Positions 1 through 7,883 of a stretch of 46,374 nt of DNA are shown here, piece by piece. A model generated the notes under the pieces. The model had not been told where the DNA came from. It was given only the letters and a program-made list of their open reading frames with translations, and ran no database searches. Every line of letters begins with the position of its first letter. Position 1 is the stretch's first letter. Origin of the DNA: Elusimicrobiota bacterium (GTDB lineage Bacteria > Elusimicrobiota > Elusimicrobia > Elusimicrobiales > UBA9959); assembly GCA_019135865.1 (NCBI GenBank), contig JAGVVD010000039.1, positions 1-46,374 of the forward strand, given 5' to 3'. Made by a program: the position numbers and the translations under genes.

Positions 1-1413
1 CGGCGCCGGGCGGGGGGCGGCCGCCGGGCCGCCGGGCCTGGGCGCCGCGCCGGGCCTGCCCAGGGTTATCAGGCCTTCTTTTATGAGCCTCTTCAGCGCG
101 CGGGTCACCTTGAGCCGCTCTTCGCGCTGGGCTTCCGGCGGGAGATTGCGGGTGAGGTCTATCTCCTCTTTTATGCGCTCCAGGAATCCGCCGGAGAGCT
201 TGGAGAGGAAAGGCTGAAGGACGTCGGACCCTTTCAGAGCCGCCGCCATGGTACGGGGCGGGACCCTGCGGGCCAGCGTGAGGGCCTGGGTCTGGTCCAG
301 CAGTTTCAGCGAGGAGAACTTTATCAAGGTCCCGGATACCTTCCGGGAGAAGACGGGGTCCGTGACCATCATGGCCGAGACGGCCCTGTCCTGCATGGCG
401 TCCGGCAGGGTCTCCAGGAGTTCGACGGTCTTCTGCTCGCCGCCCACCACGTAATCCAGCGCGGAGGCTATTTCGGATTCCACCTTGCGCACTTTCTCCT
501 CCGGCATGAGGGTCACTTTGGGAAGCTGGGCGACGGCCTCAAGGCTGGCGGGATAGAGCATCTCCACCAGGCGGGCGGAGACTTCGCGGGGGGAATAACT
601 GAGAACGATCGTCAGGTCCTGGGCGGGCCTGTCCCTGAGTATGAAAGCCAGGTTCGGTACGACGGAATCGTTGATGAACCAGAAAGGCGGCTTCTTCCCG
701 TCCTCGCCGGAGGCGGCCTGCGGCGCGGCCTGGCGGGCCGCGGCGGCTTCTTCGTCCTGCTTCGCCCTGGCCTCGAGAGCGGCTTCGCGGGCGCCGCCGT
801 TCTGTGAGAGTTCGGACATTTTCGCGCTGACCATGCTGACGACGTTGCGGGCGGTCCCGGAGAGGGGGGAGAAGAAAGTGGAGACCGTCAGCCAGGCGAA
901 GAGGGTTATGATGATGGTCCAGAGCAGGTACCAGAGGTTCGGCGGGCGGAAAAGGTCGACGGGGTCGAAGGGCTGCGCCCTGCGGAAGTTCATGCGTTCT
1001 ATGGAGATCAGGTCCTCCCTGTCGGCCGGAACTTCGAGCAGTCCGGCGGCGAGCTTGCGCGCCAGCTGCACGTCCTCTTCCGGGAGGGATTTGTCCAGGA
1101 TGACCGTGGCGGAGATCTTCTTCACCATGCTCAGCGAGCGGGAGATGCTGGTCTCGCCGGGACGGGAGCGCTCGGGAATGCCGGGGAGTATATCGAGGGC
1201 GCCCTTCTTCTTCTCCTCGAGCATCTCCGCCGAGATCATGACTATGATATCCTCGGAGCCGAGGGCCTCGGAGAGGACCAGTTTGAGCTTCTTCTCCAGG
1301 GAATTCTCCAGGGCCAGTTTGGCCTCGAGAGAGGAACTGGCCTGCTGCGCCGCCGCGGGCTGGGTAAGGAATATGGCGGACAGTACGACCGCCGGCAGAA
1401 TGTTGAAGCTCAT
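1..1413 (-). CDS. FliF-like/FliG-like fused membrane protein (3' end outside window)
   Basis: The frame stays open from the ATG at 1413 to the window edge (about 471 codons). Residues 1-23 form a signal peptide ending near AQPAAAQ-type residues. Residues about 40-155 resemble the C-terminal periplasmic part of the flagellar MS-ring protein FliF, including ISATVILDKSLPEEDVQLA followed by a VPADREDLISIERMNF stretch. A transmembrane helix (LWYLLWTIIITLFAW) lies near residues 160-182. After an Ala/Glu-rich linker, residues about 250-455 resemble FliG middle and C-terminal domains, including YVVGGEQKTVELLETLPD and RALKRLIKEG near the end. In flagella FliF is the MS ring and FliG the rotor/switch protein, normally separate. 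Here one polypeptide would place a FliG-like domain on the cytoplasmic face of a membrane anchor. No other flagellar gene is visible. A strong promoter lies upstream. The role (rotor, gliding or secretion scaffold) is inference. Confidence 0.75.
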   Translation of the reverse strand, partial: MSFNILPAVVLSAIFLTQPAAAQQASSSLEAKLALENSLEKKLKLVLSEALGSEDIIVMISAEMLEEKKKGALDILPGIPERSRPGETSISRSLSMVKKISATVILDKSLPEEDVQLARKLAAGLLEVPADREDLISIERMNFRRAQPFDPVDLFRPPNLWYLLWTIIITLFAWLTVSTFFSPLSGTARNVVSMVSAKMSELSQNGGAREAALEARAKQDEEAAAARQAAPQAASGEDGKKPPFWFINDSVVPNLAFILRDRPAQDLTIVLSYSPREVSARLVEMLYPASLEAVAQLPKVTLMPEEKVRKVESEIASALDYVVGGEQKTVELLETLPDAMQDRAVSAMMVTDPVFSRKVSGTLIKFSSLKLLDQTQALTLARRVPPRTMAAALKGSDVLQPFLSKLSGGFLERIKEEIDLTRNLPPEAQREERLKVTRALKRLIKEGLITLGRPGAAPRPGGPAAAPRPAP

Positions 1414-1449
1414 TTTCGGCAAAAGCCCCCTCTGGTTCTTTAGCGTACC

Positions 1450-1478
1450 ATTATAATATTTTAAAAGTATGAGAGCAA
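1450..1478 (-). promoter_or_regulatory. Sigma70-type promoter of the FliF/FliG-like gene
   Basis: On the minus strand, a perfect -10 TATAAT (1450-1455) is preceded by a weak -35 TTGCTC (1473-1478) with a 17-base spacer. It sits about 37 bases before the ATG at 1413. Confidence 0.6.
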
Positions 1479-1510
1479 AACCCCGGTGAGCCGCCGGCGG
1501 AGCCTTTTCA

Positions 1511-1563
1511 GGGTCCCGCCGGCGCGGGACCCGACGGCGGGGAGGCCTTCACCGGGCCTCCCC
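1511..1563. repeat. Two adjacent strong hairpins in the divergent intergenic region
   Basis: GGGTCCCGC/GCGGGACCC (1511-1532, 9-bp stem, 4-base loop) is followed by GGGGAGGCC/GGCCTCCCC (1539-1563, 9-bp stem, 7-base loop). Neither has a T-run on either strand. They lie between two divergent promoters, so they are not obvious terminators. They could insulate the promoters or bind a protein. Confidence 0.5.
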
Positions 1564-1579
1564 TGTAACAATTCCGTCA

Positions 1580-1607
1580 TTGAAAAGCACTTCGCGTAGT
1601 GTATACT
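1580..1607 (+). promoter_or_regulatory. Sigma70-type promoter of the PorV-like gene
   Basis: TTGAAA (1580-1585) and TATACT (1602-1607) are separated by 16 bases, giving a predicted start near 1614. A TTG in the same frame as the gene coincides with the -35 box, so translation cannot begin there. The ATG at 1655 is the better start. Confidence 0.6.
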
Positions 1608-1654
1608 ATATTCGCGACGAAGCGGCCGGCCGCAGCCGGTCCGCCAGCGCTTTT

Positions 1655-2695
1655 ATGGGAAGATCCCCGTATACGGTACGACCGCTGCTCCTCTCCTACG
1701 TTCTGGCCGTTTGGGCGGCCGGCCCCGTCATGGGCGCGGGGTCGCCGGGGCTTACCGGAGCCAATTTCCTGAAGATCCCGGTGGCGGCCCTGCCCACCGC
1801 TCTGGGCGAAAGCTACACGGCCCTTATCGGTCCCGATTCGGCCCTTTACAACCCCGGCGCGCTGGGCCTGCTGGGGTACTCCTCGTTCTCCGGAACCCAC
1901 AATACTTATGTGGCGGGGATAACGCAGGAATACGCCGCGCTGGCCGTCCGCACCCGCTACGGGACGGCCGGGCTCACCTTTTCCTCTCTTTCGAGCGGCA
2001 AGATAACCGCCTACGATTCCGAAGACCAGACGATCGGGGATACGGACACCTCCCACCGCATGGTCGGCCTGACCATCGCCCGCTCCTGGCCCGATTTCCC
2101 GGAAGACATCGGCATGATAGACCCGATGATAATCCCGCCGAGCTGGACGCGCGTCCCGCCGGTCATCGACTACCGTCCCAAGGCCTACCGTTTCTCGGCG
2201 GGCGCGACCATCAAGCGCGTTATGGAGGAACTGGACGGTCTGTCTTCGGCGGTGTGGGCGGTCGACGCGGGAGCGATGCTCGTGCTGCCCGGCCGGGTGC
2301 AGTTCGGGGCCTCCGCGCTAAACGTGGGCGGGGAGCAGGATTTCTATTCCGAGGCGGCGCCTCTCCCCAGGTCCTACCGTTTCGGTATCGCCAAGGATTT
2401 CCGCACGGTAAAGGACCTCATCGTCTTCACGGTCTCGGCGGACGCCGCGAAGTATTCCGACACCGACCTTTACTATTCCTTCGGCGTGGAAACGGATTTT
2501 CTGCGATTCCTGCAGCTCAGGGCCGGGTACAGGGGGCTGGAGAGCGCCGGCTCCCGCGGCACGGTCGGGTTCGGCCTGAACTTCGACAAGTTCACCGAAG
2601 GGGGTTTTCTCAAAGGCATCCGGGTCGACTACGCCCATATCAGTTACGGGCCCCTGGGCGCCACCAACCGGATAGGTATGCAGGCCGTCTGGTGA
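1655..2695 (+). CDS. PorV/PorQ-like (UPF0164-type) outer-membrane beta-barrel protein
   Basis: This protein of 346 residues begins with a signal peptide (about residues 1-27, ending VMGAG). The following GANFLKIPVAALPTALGESY and ALYNPGALGLL are the hallmark N-terminal motifs of the PorV/PorQ/UPF0164 family, FadL-like barrels of the outer membrane. In Bacteroidetes PorV acts in type IX secretion. Relatives elsewhere are multicopy and mostly uncharacterised. The rest alternates short hydrophobic strands with turns and ends in aromatic residues (MQAVW), as barrels do. The start at 1655 was chosen because the promoter lies at 1580-1607 and because the signal peptide begins there. It precedes ispA by 58 bases but that gene has its own -10 box. 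Whether a type IX system exists cannot be judged from this window. Confidence 0.75.
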   Translation: MGRSPYTVRPLLLSYVLAVWAAGPVMGAGSPGLTGANFLKIPVAALPTALGESYTALIGPDSALYNPGALGLLGYSSFSGTHNTYVAGITQEYAALAVRTRYGTAGLTFSSLSSGKITAYDSEDQTIGDTDTSHRMVGLTIARSWPDFPEDIGMIDPMIIPPSWTRVPPVIDYRPKAYRFSAGATIKRVMEELDGLSSAVWAVDAGAMLVLPGRVQFGASALNVGGEQDFYSEAAPLPRSYRFGIAKDFRTVKDLIVFTVSADAAKYSDTDLYYSFGVETDFLRFLQLRAGYRGLESAGSRGTVGFGLNFDKFTEGGFLKGIRVDYAHISYGPLGATNRIGMQAVW

Positions 2696-2734
2696 TCCCC
2701 GGGTACCGCCGCTTTTCCCCTGTTCCGGCATTAT

Positions 2735-2743
2735 TGCTATAAT
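2735..2743 (+). promoter_or_regulatory. Extended -10 promoter for ispA
   Basis: TGCTATAAT occupies 2735-2743 and the ATG follows at 2754. A start of transcription near 2750 would leave only a few untranslated bases, so the ispA-dxs message may be nearly leaderless. No Shine-Dalgarno sequence is visible before the ATG. Confidence 0.5.
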
Positions 2744-2753
2744 TTTTCTTCGC

Positions 2754-3662
2754 ATGGATATATCTCGCTATATCGCGGAGCGGGCCGGGCTCGCCGACAG
2801 AGCCCTGTCCGCGGCCGTCAAGTCGCTCCCTTTCGTCCATCCCCCGCTGCGGGAGGCCATGCTCTATCCGCTCGCCGCCGGCGGCAAGCGGATACGCCCG
2901 GTGCTGCTGGGCGCCGCCTACGAGATGTACGGCGGGAGTTTCCGCGAAGTGCTGCCGGCCGCCTGCGCGCTGGAAATGGTCCATACCTACTCGCTGGTGC
3001 ACGACGACCTGCCGGCCATGGACGACGACGACCTGCGGCGCGGAAAACCGACCTGCCACAGGGTCTTCGGCGAGGCCGGGGCCATACTGGCCGGGGACGC
3101 CCTGCTGACCAGCGCTTTCACCGTGCTGGCCTCCTGCCGGTCGCGCGGAATACCCGCAGACCGCGTGCTCAAGGCCGTTTCCGTCCTGGCCGCCCGCGCT
3201 GGAGCTTCCGGTATGGTGGCCGGCCAGTCGGCGGACCTGGAAGCGGAAGGCTTCCTGTCGAAAAAAGGCGTTCCGCGCGCCAGGGCTTCCGCGCTGCTGA
3301 GATACATCCATCTGCACAAGACGGCCGACCTGATAGCGGCTCCGCTCGAGATGGGCGCCGCGCTGGCCGGCGCGCCGGACCGCGAATACCGGGCGCTTTC
3401 GGAATTCGGCGTAAGGCTGGGACTGGTCTTCCAGGCCGCGGACGATATACTCGACGTGGCCGGCGACAAGAGGAAACTGGGCAAAAGCGGCAGCGACGCC
3501 CGGAACAGGAAACTGACCTACGTCTCCCTCTACGGGTTGGAAGGGGCGCGCCGCAGGCTGCGCTCGCTGACCCTGCGCGCCAAAGACGCCCTGAAGCCGT
3601 TCGGCGGCAGGGCCGGGGTGTTCCGAGCGCTCACGGATTTCTTCGCGGAACGAGACAGATGA
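2754..3662 (+). CDS. ispA: Polyprenyl (farnesyl/geranylgeranyl-type) diphosphate synthase
   Basis: This 302-residue protein is the usual length for short-chain trans-prenyltransferases, which condense isopentenyl diphosphate with allylic diphosphates in the cytoplasm. GGKRIRP (about residue 43) binds diphosphate. The first aspartate-rich motif DDLPAMDDDDLRRGKPT (about 84-100) and the second, DDILDVAGD (about 228-236), bind Mg and substrate. The spacing of DDxx(xx)D in the first motif is that of bacterial FPP/GGPP synthases. The stop overlaps the dxs start by four bases (ATGA), so supply of C5 units (dxs) and their condensation are translationally coupled. Product chain length cannot be fixed from sequence alone, so ispA is the conventional symbol. 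Confidence 0.92.
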   Translation: MDISRYIAERAGLADRALSAAVKSLPFVHPPLREAMLYPLAAGGKRIRPVLLGAAYEMYGGSFREVLPAACALEMVHTYSLVHDDLPAMDDDDLRRGKPTCHRVFGEAGAILAGDALLTSAFTVLASCRSRGIPADRVLKAVSVLAARAGASGMVAGQSADLEAEGFLSKKGVPRARASALLRYIHLHKTADLIAAPLEMGAALAGAPDREYRALSEFGVRLGLVFQAADDILDVAGDKRKLGKSGSDARNRKLTYVSLYGLEGARRRLRSLTLRAKDALKPFGGRAGVFRALTDFFAERDR

Positions 3663-5590
3663 GCGGAGAGGGGAAGATGGAATTCCTGTCCAAGATACGC
3701 GGTCCCAAGGACCTGAAGAAACTGCCCGTGGAGCACCTGGCGAAGGTCGCCGGCGAAGTGCGCTCGCTGATGCTGCGGGGCGTCAGCCGCACGGGTGGCC
3801 ACCTGGCTTCCAGCCTGGGAGCCGCCGATCTCATAACGGCGCTGCATTACGTTTACGAGAGCCCCGAGGACAAGATCGTCTTCGATACCGGGCATCAGGC
3901 CTATGCCCACAAGATACTTACGGGCCGCGCCGGCGCCTTCTCCACCATACGCCAGAAGGGGGGGCTTTCCGGCTTCCTCAAGCGCCACGAATCGGAACAC
4001 GACGCTTTCGGCGCCGGCCACGCTTCGACCGCTCTTTCCGCCGCCGCCGGCCTGGCGGTGGCCCGCGACCATAACAGGGAGGATTTCAAGGTCGTCGCCG
4101 TGGTGGCCGACGGCTGCATGACCGGAGGCATGGCCTGGGAGGCCATGCAGAACGTCGGGCAGGCGGGCACGGACATGCTGGTCGTTCTCAACGACAACCA
4201 GATGTTCATCAGCCGCCGCGTCGGGCAGTTCGGCAAGATCCTGACCAAACTGCTGACGCTGGGCACGGTGCGCGACGCCGGCAAGAAGGCCGAACTCTTC
4301 CTCGACCGCTTCCAGTTCTGGGGCAAGAAGATGCTGCGCATAGCCAAGCGCGCGCGCGTGCTGTTCTTCCCCGGCATGATCTTCGAGGAGATGGGCTTCT
4401 CCTATTTCGGCCCCGTCGACGGCCACAATATACCCGAGCTGGTCGAGGTGCTGGGCTATCTCAAGGAGCTCAGGGGACCGGTCCTGCTGCACGTGGTCAC
4501 CAAGAAGGGCAAGGGTTACGAGCCGGCAGAGGACCAGCCCATAGATTTCCACGGCACGGGCTGTTTCGACGTGGAGACGGGGCTGGCCAGCGGCCGGAAG
4601 GACTGCTCCGGCGTGCCGACCTATACTCGCGTCTTCTCCGACACGCTGCTGCGCCTCGCGAAGGAGGACCGCCGCATCACGGCCATAACGGCGGCCATGC
4701 CGGAGGGCACCGGGCTGGACGCCTTCCGCGACAAATACCCGCGCCGTTATTACGATGTCGGAATAGCCGAGGAGCACGCCGTTACCTTCGCGGCCGGCAT
4801 GGCCTGCGAGGGGCTCAAGCCCGTCGTGGCCATCTATTCCTCCTTCATGCAGCGCTCCTTCGACCAGGTCATGCACGACATCGCCCTGCAGAAGCTGCCG
4901 GTCGTCATCGCCATGGACCGCGCGGGCATAGTCGGCGAGGACGGACCCACCCATCACGGGGTCTTCGACCTGGGACTTTTCCGCATGCTGCCCGGCGTGA
5001 CCGTCATGGCCCCCGCCGACGAGAACGAACTGCAGCATATGCTCAAGACCGCCCTGCACCTCAACTCGCCGGTCGTGCTGCGCTATCCGCGCGGCAAGGC
5101 CGCCGGCGTGCCGCTGGACCCGGAGCCCGGGATACTGGAGACGGGCAAGGCGCGCATCCTGCGCCGCGGCGGGGATATTTCCATACTGGCCGTCGGCAAC
5201 CGCGTTCATCCCGCCCTGCGCGCGGCCGAGCTGCTGGCGGAGAAGGGCGTGGACGCCGGCGTGGCCGATATGCGGTTCATAAAGCCGCTCGACGAGGCCT
5301 GCGTGCGGGAGATGCTGGAACTCTCGGGCGGCCGCCTGCTGACCGTGGAGGATAACGCCCTGGCCACGGGCTTCGGCTCGTCCGTGCTTGAATATCTCAA
5401 CGCCGCCGGCCTGCGCGCCGACGTGCTGCGCCTGGGCATCCCCGACCGGTACGTGGAGCACGGGCGGCCGGAAGAGCTTTACGCCGAACTGAAGATCGAT
5501 CCCGCCGGCATCGCCGCCTCGGCCGCCGGCTGGCTGCGGAAAGAACACGCGGCCGCCCTACAGCCTGACGACAAGGAGACAACACCGTGA
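3659..5590 (+). CDS. dxs: 1-deoxy-D-xylulose-5-phosphate synthase
   Basis: This 643-residue thiamine-diphosphate enzyme condenses pyruvate and glyceraldehyde 3-phosphate, the first step of the MEP isoprenoid pathway. Visible family motifs are DTGHQAYAHKILTGR (about 79-93), EHDAFGAGHASTALSAAAGLA (about 118-138), the cofactor motif ADGCMTGGMAWEAMQN, DGHN before the linker, the transketolase-like GIAEEHAVTFAAGMACEG, DRAGIVGEDGPTHHGVFD, and a C-terminal transketolase domain. The cofactor motif reads ADG where DXS enzymes normally have GDG, a small substitution worth noting; the downstream Asn is present. The start overlaps ispA and the stop overlaps the next gene's GTG start, so ispA, dxs and the LOG gene form one coupled operon. 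Confidence 0.93.
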   Translation: MSGEGKMEFLSKIRGPKDLKKLPVEHLAKVAGEVRSLMLRGVSRTGGHLASSLGAADLITALHYVYESPEDKIVFDTGHQAYAHKILTGRAGAFSTIRQKGGLSGFLKRHESEHDAFGAGHASTALSAAAGLAVARDHNREDFKVVAVVADGCMTGGMAWEAMQNVGQAGTDMLVVLNDNQMFISRRVGQFGKILTKLLTLGTVRDAGKKAELFLDRFQFWGKKMLRIAKRARVLFFPGMIFEEMGFSYFGPVDGHNIPELVEVLGYLKELRGPVLLHVVTKKGKGYEPAEDQPIDFHGTGCFDVETGLASGRKDCSGVPTYTRVFSDTLLRLAKEDRRITAITAAMPEGTGLDAFRDKYPRRYYDVGIAEEHAVTFAAGMACEGLKPVVAIYSSFMQRSFDQVMHDIALQKLPVVIAMDRAGIVGEDGPTHHGVFDLGLFRMLPGVTVMAPADENELQHMLKTALHLNSPVVLRYPRGKAAGVPLDPEPGILETGKARILRRGGDISILAVGNRVHPALRAAELLAEKGVDAGVADMRFIKPLDEACVREMLELSGGRLLTVEDNALATGFGSSVLEYLNAAGLRADVLRLGIPDRYVEHGRPEELYAELKIDPAGIAASAAGWLRKEHAAALQPDDKETTP

Positions 5591-6438
5591 AGCCTGAACT
5601 CATGAAACAGGTCCTGGCGCTGCGCCGGGCCAAGTCCTACCGCCGGGCCTATAACGACGCGGAATTCCTCAGCAGGCCGGAACAGAGACCGATACGGCTG
5701 CAGCTCGAACTGCTCAAGCCCGAGACCGTGCTGGCCGAGCACGGCGTGAAGACTACCGTGGTGGTCTTCGGCAGCGCACGCACCATGCCGCTCGAAGAGT
5801 CGAAGGCGAGGGTCGCGAAACTGGCCTCGGCGTTGCGCAAGGACCGCGGCAACAAGGACCTCCAGTCCCGCCTGGCGGGGGCCCGCCGCCTTCTCCGCTC
5901 GGCGAAGTATTACGAGGAGGCCCGCAGGTTCTCGGCCCTCGTCGCCCGCAACGGCAGTATCGGTTCGGCGCACTTCATCACGGTCACCGGCGGCGGCCCC
6001 GGCATCATGGAAGCGGCCAACCGCGGCGCCTGGGAAAGCGGCGCGAAGAGCATAGGGCTCAACATCACGCTGCCCTGCGAGCAGGGGCCGAACCCCTATG
6101 TGTCGCCCGAGTTCTGCTTCCGCTTCCATTATTTCGCGATACGCAAGATGCATTTCGTCATGCGCGCCCGCGCCCTGGTCGCGTTCCCCGGCGGCTTCGG
6201 CACGATGGACGAGCTCTTCGAGGTGCTGACGCTGGTGCAGACCGGCAAGAAGCGTCACCTTCCCATCATACTGATGGGCAGGCGGTACTGGAAGGACGTC
6301 ATGAACTTCCGCAACATGGCCAAGTGGGGCTATATCTCCTACGAGGACCTGGACCTCTTCCATTTCGCCGACACGGCGGAGGAGGCGTGGGAGATCATCG
6401 AGAAGTTCTACAGGAAGAACCCGCGGGAACTGGAGTAG
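5587..6438 (+). CDS. LOG-family (TIGR00730-type) Rossmann-fold protein
   Basis: This 283-residue protein carries VTGGGPGIMEAANRGA (about 137-152) and PGGFGTMDELFEVLTL (about 200-216), the nucleotide-binding and PGGxGTxxE motifs of the lysine-decarboxylase-like / LOG family. Characterised members are cytokinin riboside 5'-monophosphate phosphoribohydrolases, and bacterial ones act on nucleoside monophosphates. About 45 residues precede the Rossmann core and a charged insertion (about 75-115) separates the first strand from the core, which makes it the longer subtype. The GTG start at 5587 overlaps the dxs stop by four bases and has AAGGAG at 5572-5577. The real substrate in this organism is unknown. 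Confidence 0.85.
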   Translation: MKPELMKQVLALRRAKSYRRAYNDAEFLSRPEQRPIRLQLELLKPETVLAEHGVKTTVVVFGSARTMPLEESKARVAKLASALRKDRGNKDLQSRLAGARRLLRSAKYYEEARRFSALVARNGSIGSAHFITVTGGGPGIMEAANRGAWESGAKSIGLNITLPCEQGPNPYVSPEFCFRFHYFAIRKMHFVMRARALVAFPGGFGTMDELFEVLTLVQTGKKRHLPIILMGRRYWKDVMNFRNMAKWGYISYEDLDLFHFADTAEEAWEIIEKFYRKNPRELE

Positions 6439-6444
6439 ATCCCG

Positions 6445-7665
6445 ATGAGACCCCTCCCGACGGCCGCCGCGCTGGCCATGCTCGCCCTGAGCCTGGCCTT
6501 CGCGGCGGCCGTCGCCAAGTATCCTCCGCCCGCCACGGTCTCCGCGCTGGTCCCGGCGGAGAACCGCTGGGTGCGCGAGGGCAGCTTTTACCGCCGCTCC
6601 TGCAACGGCGCGCAGTGCAATCTCTGCCCTTTCAACTGTTTCCTGCCGGAAGGCGCTCGCGGCGTCTGCAAGGTGCGCGTCAATCACGGCGGCAAGGTGC
6701 GCACCGTCGTCTACGGCAAGACCGTTTCGGCCCACCTGGACCCGATAGAGAAAAAGCCCGTTTTCCACCTGCTGCCGGGCAGCCTCATCTATTCGATAGC
6801 GGCCCCGGGCTGCAATCTCAAATGCGCCGGCTGTCAGAACTGGGAGATCTCGCAGATCTGGCCCGAACAGGCGCCGCCGACGGTCCCTGCGCCGACCGGC
6901 CTGGAGATCGTCCGGGACGCGGCCAGCGGCCTGGTCTACGGCCGGGTGAAGACCGCCGACTACGGGTTCCTTTCCCCGTCCGACATAGTCGCCAACGCCC
7001 TGGCCACCGGCTGCAAGTCCATCGCCTACACCTACTCCGAGCCGGTGGTGTTCTACGAGTACATGCGCGATACCGCGGAGCTGGCCAGGAAGAAAGGCCT
7101 GAAGAACGTCATGGTCAGCGCGGGCTACATCAACCGGGAGCCGCTGCTCGGACTGCTGCCCTATTTCGACGTAGTAAAGATAGACCTGAAGGGTTTTTCG
7201 GAGGATTTCTACCGCTCCTATTCCGGCGGGGGACTGGAGCCGGTGAAGCGCACGCTGCTGGCGCTCAAGGAGAACGGGAAACCGTTCGAGATAGTCAACC
7301 TCGTGGTCCCTTCGCTGAACGATTCCCCGGAAGACCTTTCCGCGCTGGCCGCCTGGGTCAGAAAAGACCTCGGGCCCGACTCCCCGCTTTTTTTTTCGAA
7401 ATTCACGCCTGATTACCGCCTGCGCAACCTGGAGCCGACGCCCGAGCGGACCATAAGCGGGGCCCGGCGGACGGCGATGAAGGCGGGGCTGAGGTACGTG
7501 TACGCCGGGAACCTCCCCGGCCACGAGGGGGAGACGACCTATTGCCCCGAATGCGGGCGGCCGCTGGTGGTGCGGCGCGGCTACGCGGTCCTTCAGGACC
7601 TGCTGACGCCCAACGGCGGCCGCTGTCCTTACGACGGGACCCGCGTGCCGGGCGTCTGGAAGTAG
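6445..7665 (+). CDS. amrS: AmmeMemoRadiSam system radical SAM enzyme with N-terminal signal/anchor
   Basis: This 406-residue protein starts seven bases after the LOG gene. The radical SAM cluster motif is CNLKCAGCQN (CxxxCxxC, near residues 123-130). An N-terminal Cys-rich segment CNGAQCNLCPFNC (about 53-65) and a C-terminal CPECG...CPYDG pair could hold more metal or an extra cluster. The AmmeMemoRadiSam assignment rests on this architecture and on the AmrB-AmrA gene that follows. Residues 5-24 are a continuous hydrophobic Ala/Leu stretch ending AAAVAK, a signal peptide or membrane anchor, and no later Met could start the protein before the cluster. Radical SAM chemistry needs SAM and a low-potential electron donor, so an exported or membrane-tethered location is odd. 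The physiological substrate is not known to me. Confidence 0.85.
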   Translation: MRPLPTAAALAMLALSLAFAAAVAKYPPPATVSALVPAENRWVREGSFYRRSCNGAQCNLCPFNCFLPEGARGVCKVRVNHGGKVRTVVYGKTVSAHLDPIEKKPVFHLLPGSLIYSIAAPGCNLKCAGCQNWEISQIWPEQAPPTVPAPTGLEIVRDAASGLVYGRVKTADYGFLSPSDIVANALATGCKSIAYTYSEPVVFYEYMRDTAELARKKGLKNVMVSAGYINREPLLGLLPYFDVVKIDLKGFSEDFYRSYSGGGLEPVKRTLLALKENGKPFEIVNLVVPSLNDSPEDLSALAAWVRKDLGPDSPLFFSKFTPDYRLRNLEPTPERTISGARRTAMKAGLRYVYAGNLPGHEGETTYCPECGRPLVVRRGYAVLQDLLTPNGGRCPYDGTRVPGVWK

Positions 7666-7883
7666 TTTGTATGCCACCGCCCGCACAGCGCTCGCTCCCT
7701 GCCGGTTTTTGGGCCCACCGGCCTCCGGCTCGGCGGGCACGAACTCGGCCCGGGCGCATAGCGCCTCGGGCCTCAGACAATCATGCCCGTCCGGCAGTGC
7801 CGGTGCCCTCGCCTGCGGCCGGAAAACCTTACGTCCGCTCGCCGCTGTGCGGGCGGCGGCGACGACCCGTGAGGATGACTAAT
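7666..7883. other. GC-rich intergenic block between amrS and amrB-amrA
   Basis: This 218-bp block breaks the operon-like run. It is rich in overlapping GC inverted repeats (for example CGCCGCT...GGCGGCG near 7839-7860) and contains the string CTCGGCCC. An open frame upstream of 7884 runs through it but has no signal peptide or family similarity and would bury the real one. It looks non-coding and resembles the block at 20830-20979. Confidence 0.45.

Noticed and set aside
1580-1654. TTG start for the PorV-like protein
   Set aside because: The TTG is part of the -35 box, so it is not transcribed from this promoter; the signal peptide begins at the ATG at 1655.
3530-5548. Long minus-strand frame opposite dxs
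   Set aside because: It is the antisense shadow of dxs; the His/Gly/Ala-rich composition and lack of motifs show it is not a gene.
7542-7883. N-terminal extension of the AmrB-AmrA frame
   Set aside because: It overlaps the end of amrS, is Arg/Pro-rich, and would bury the clear signal peptide that begins at 7884.
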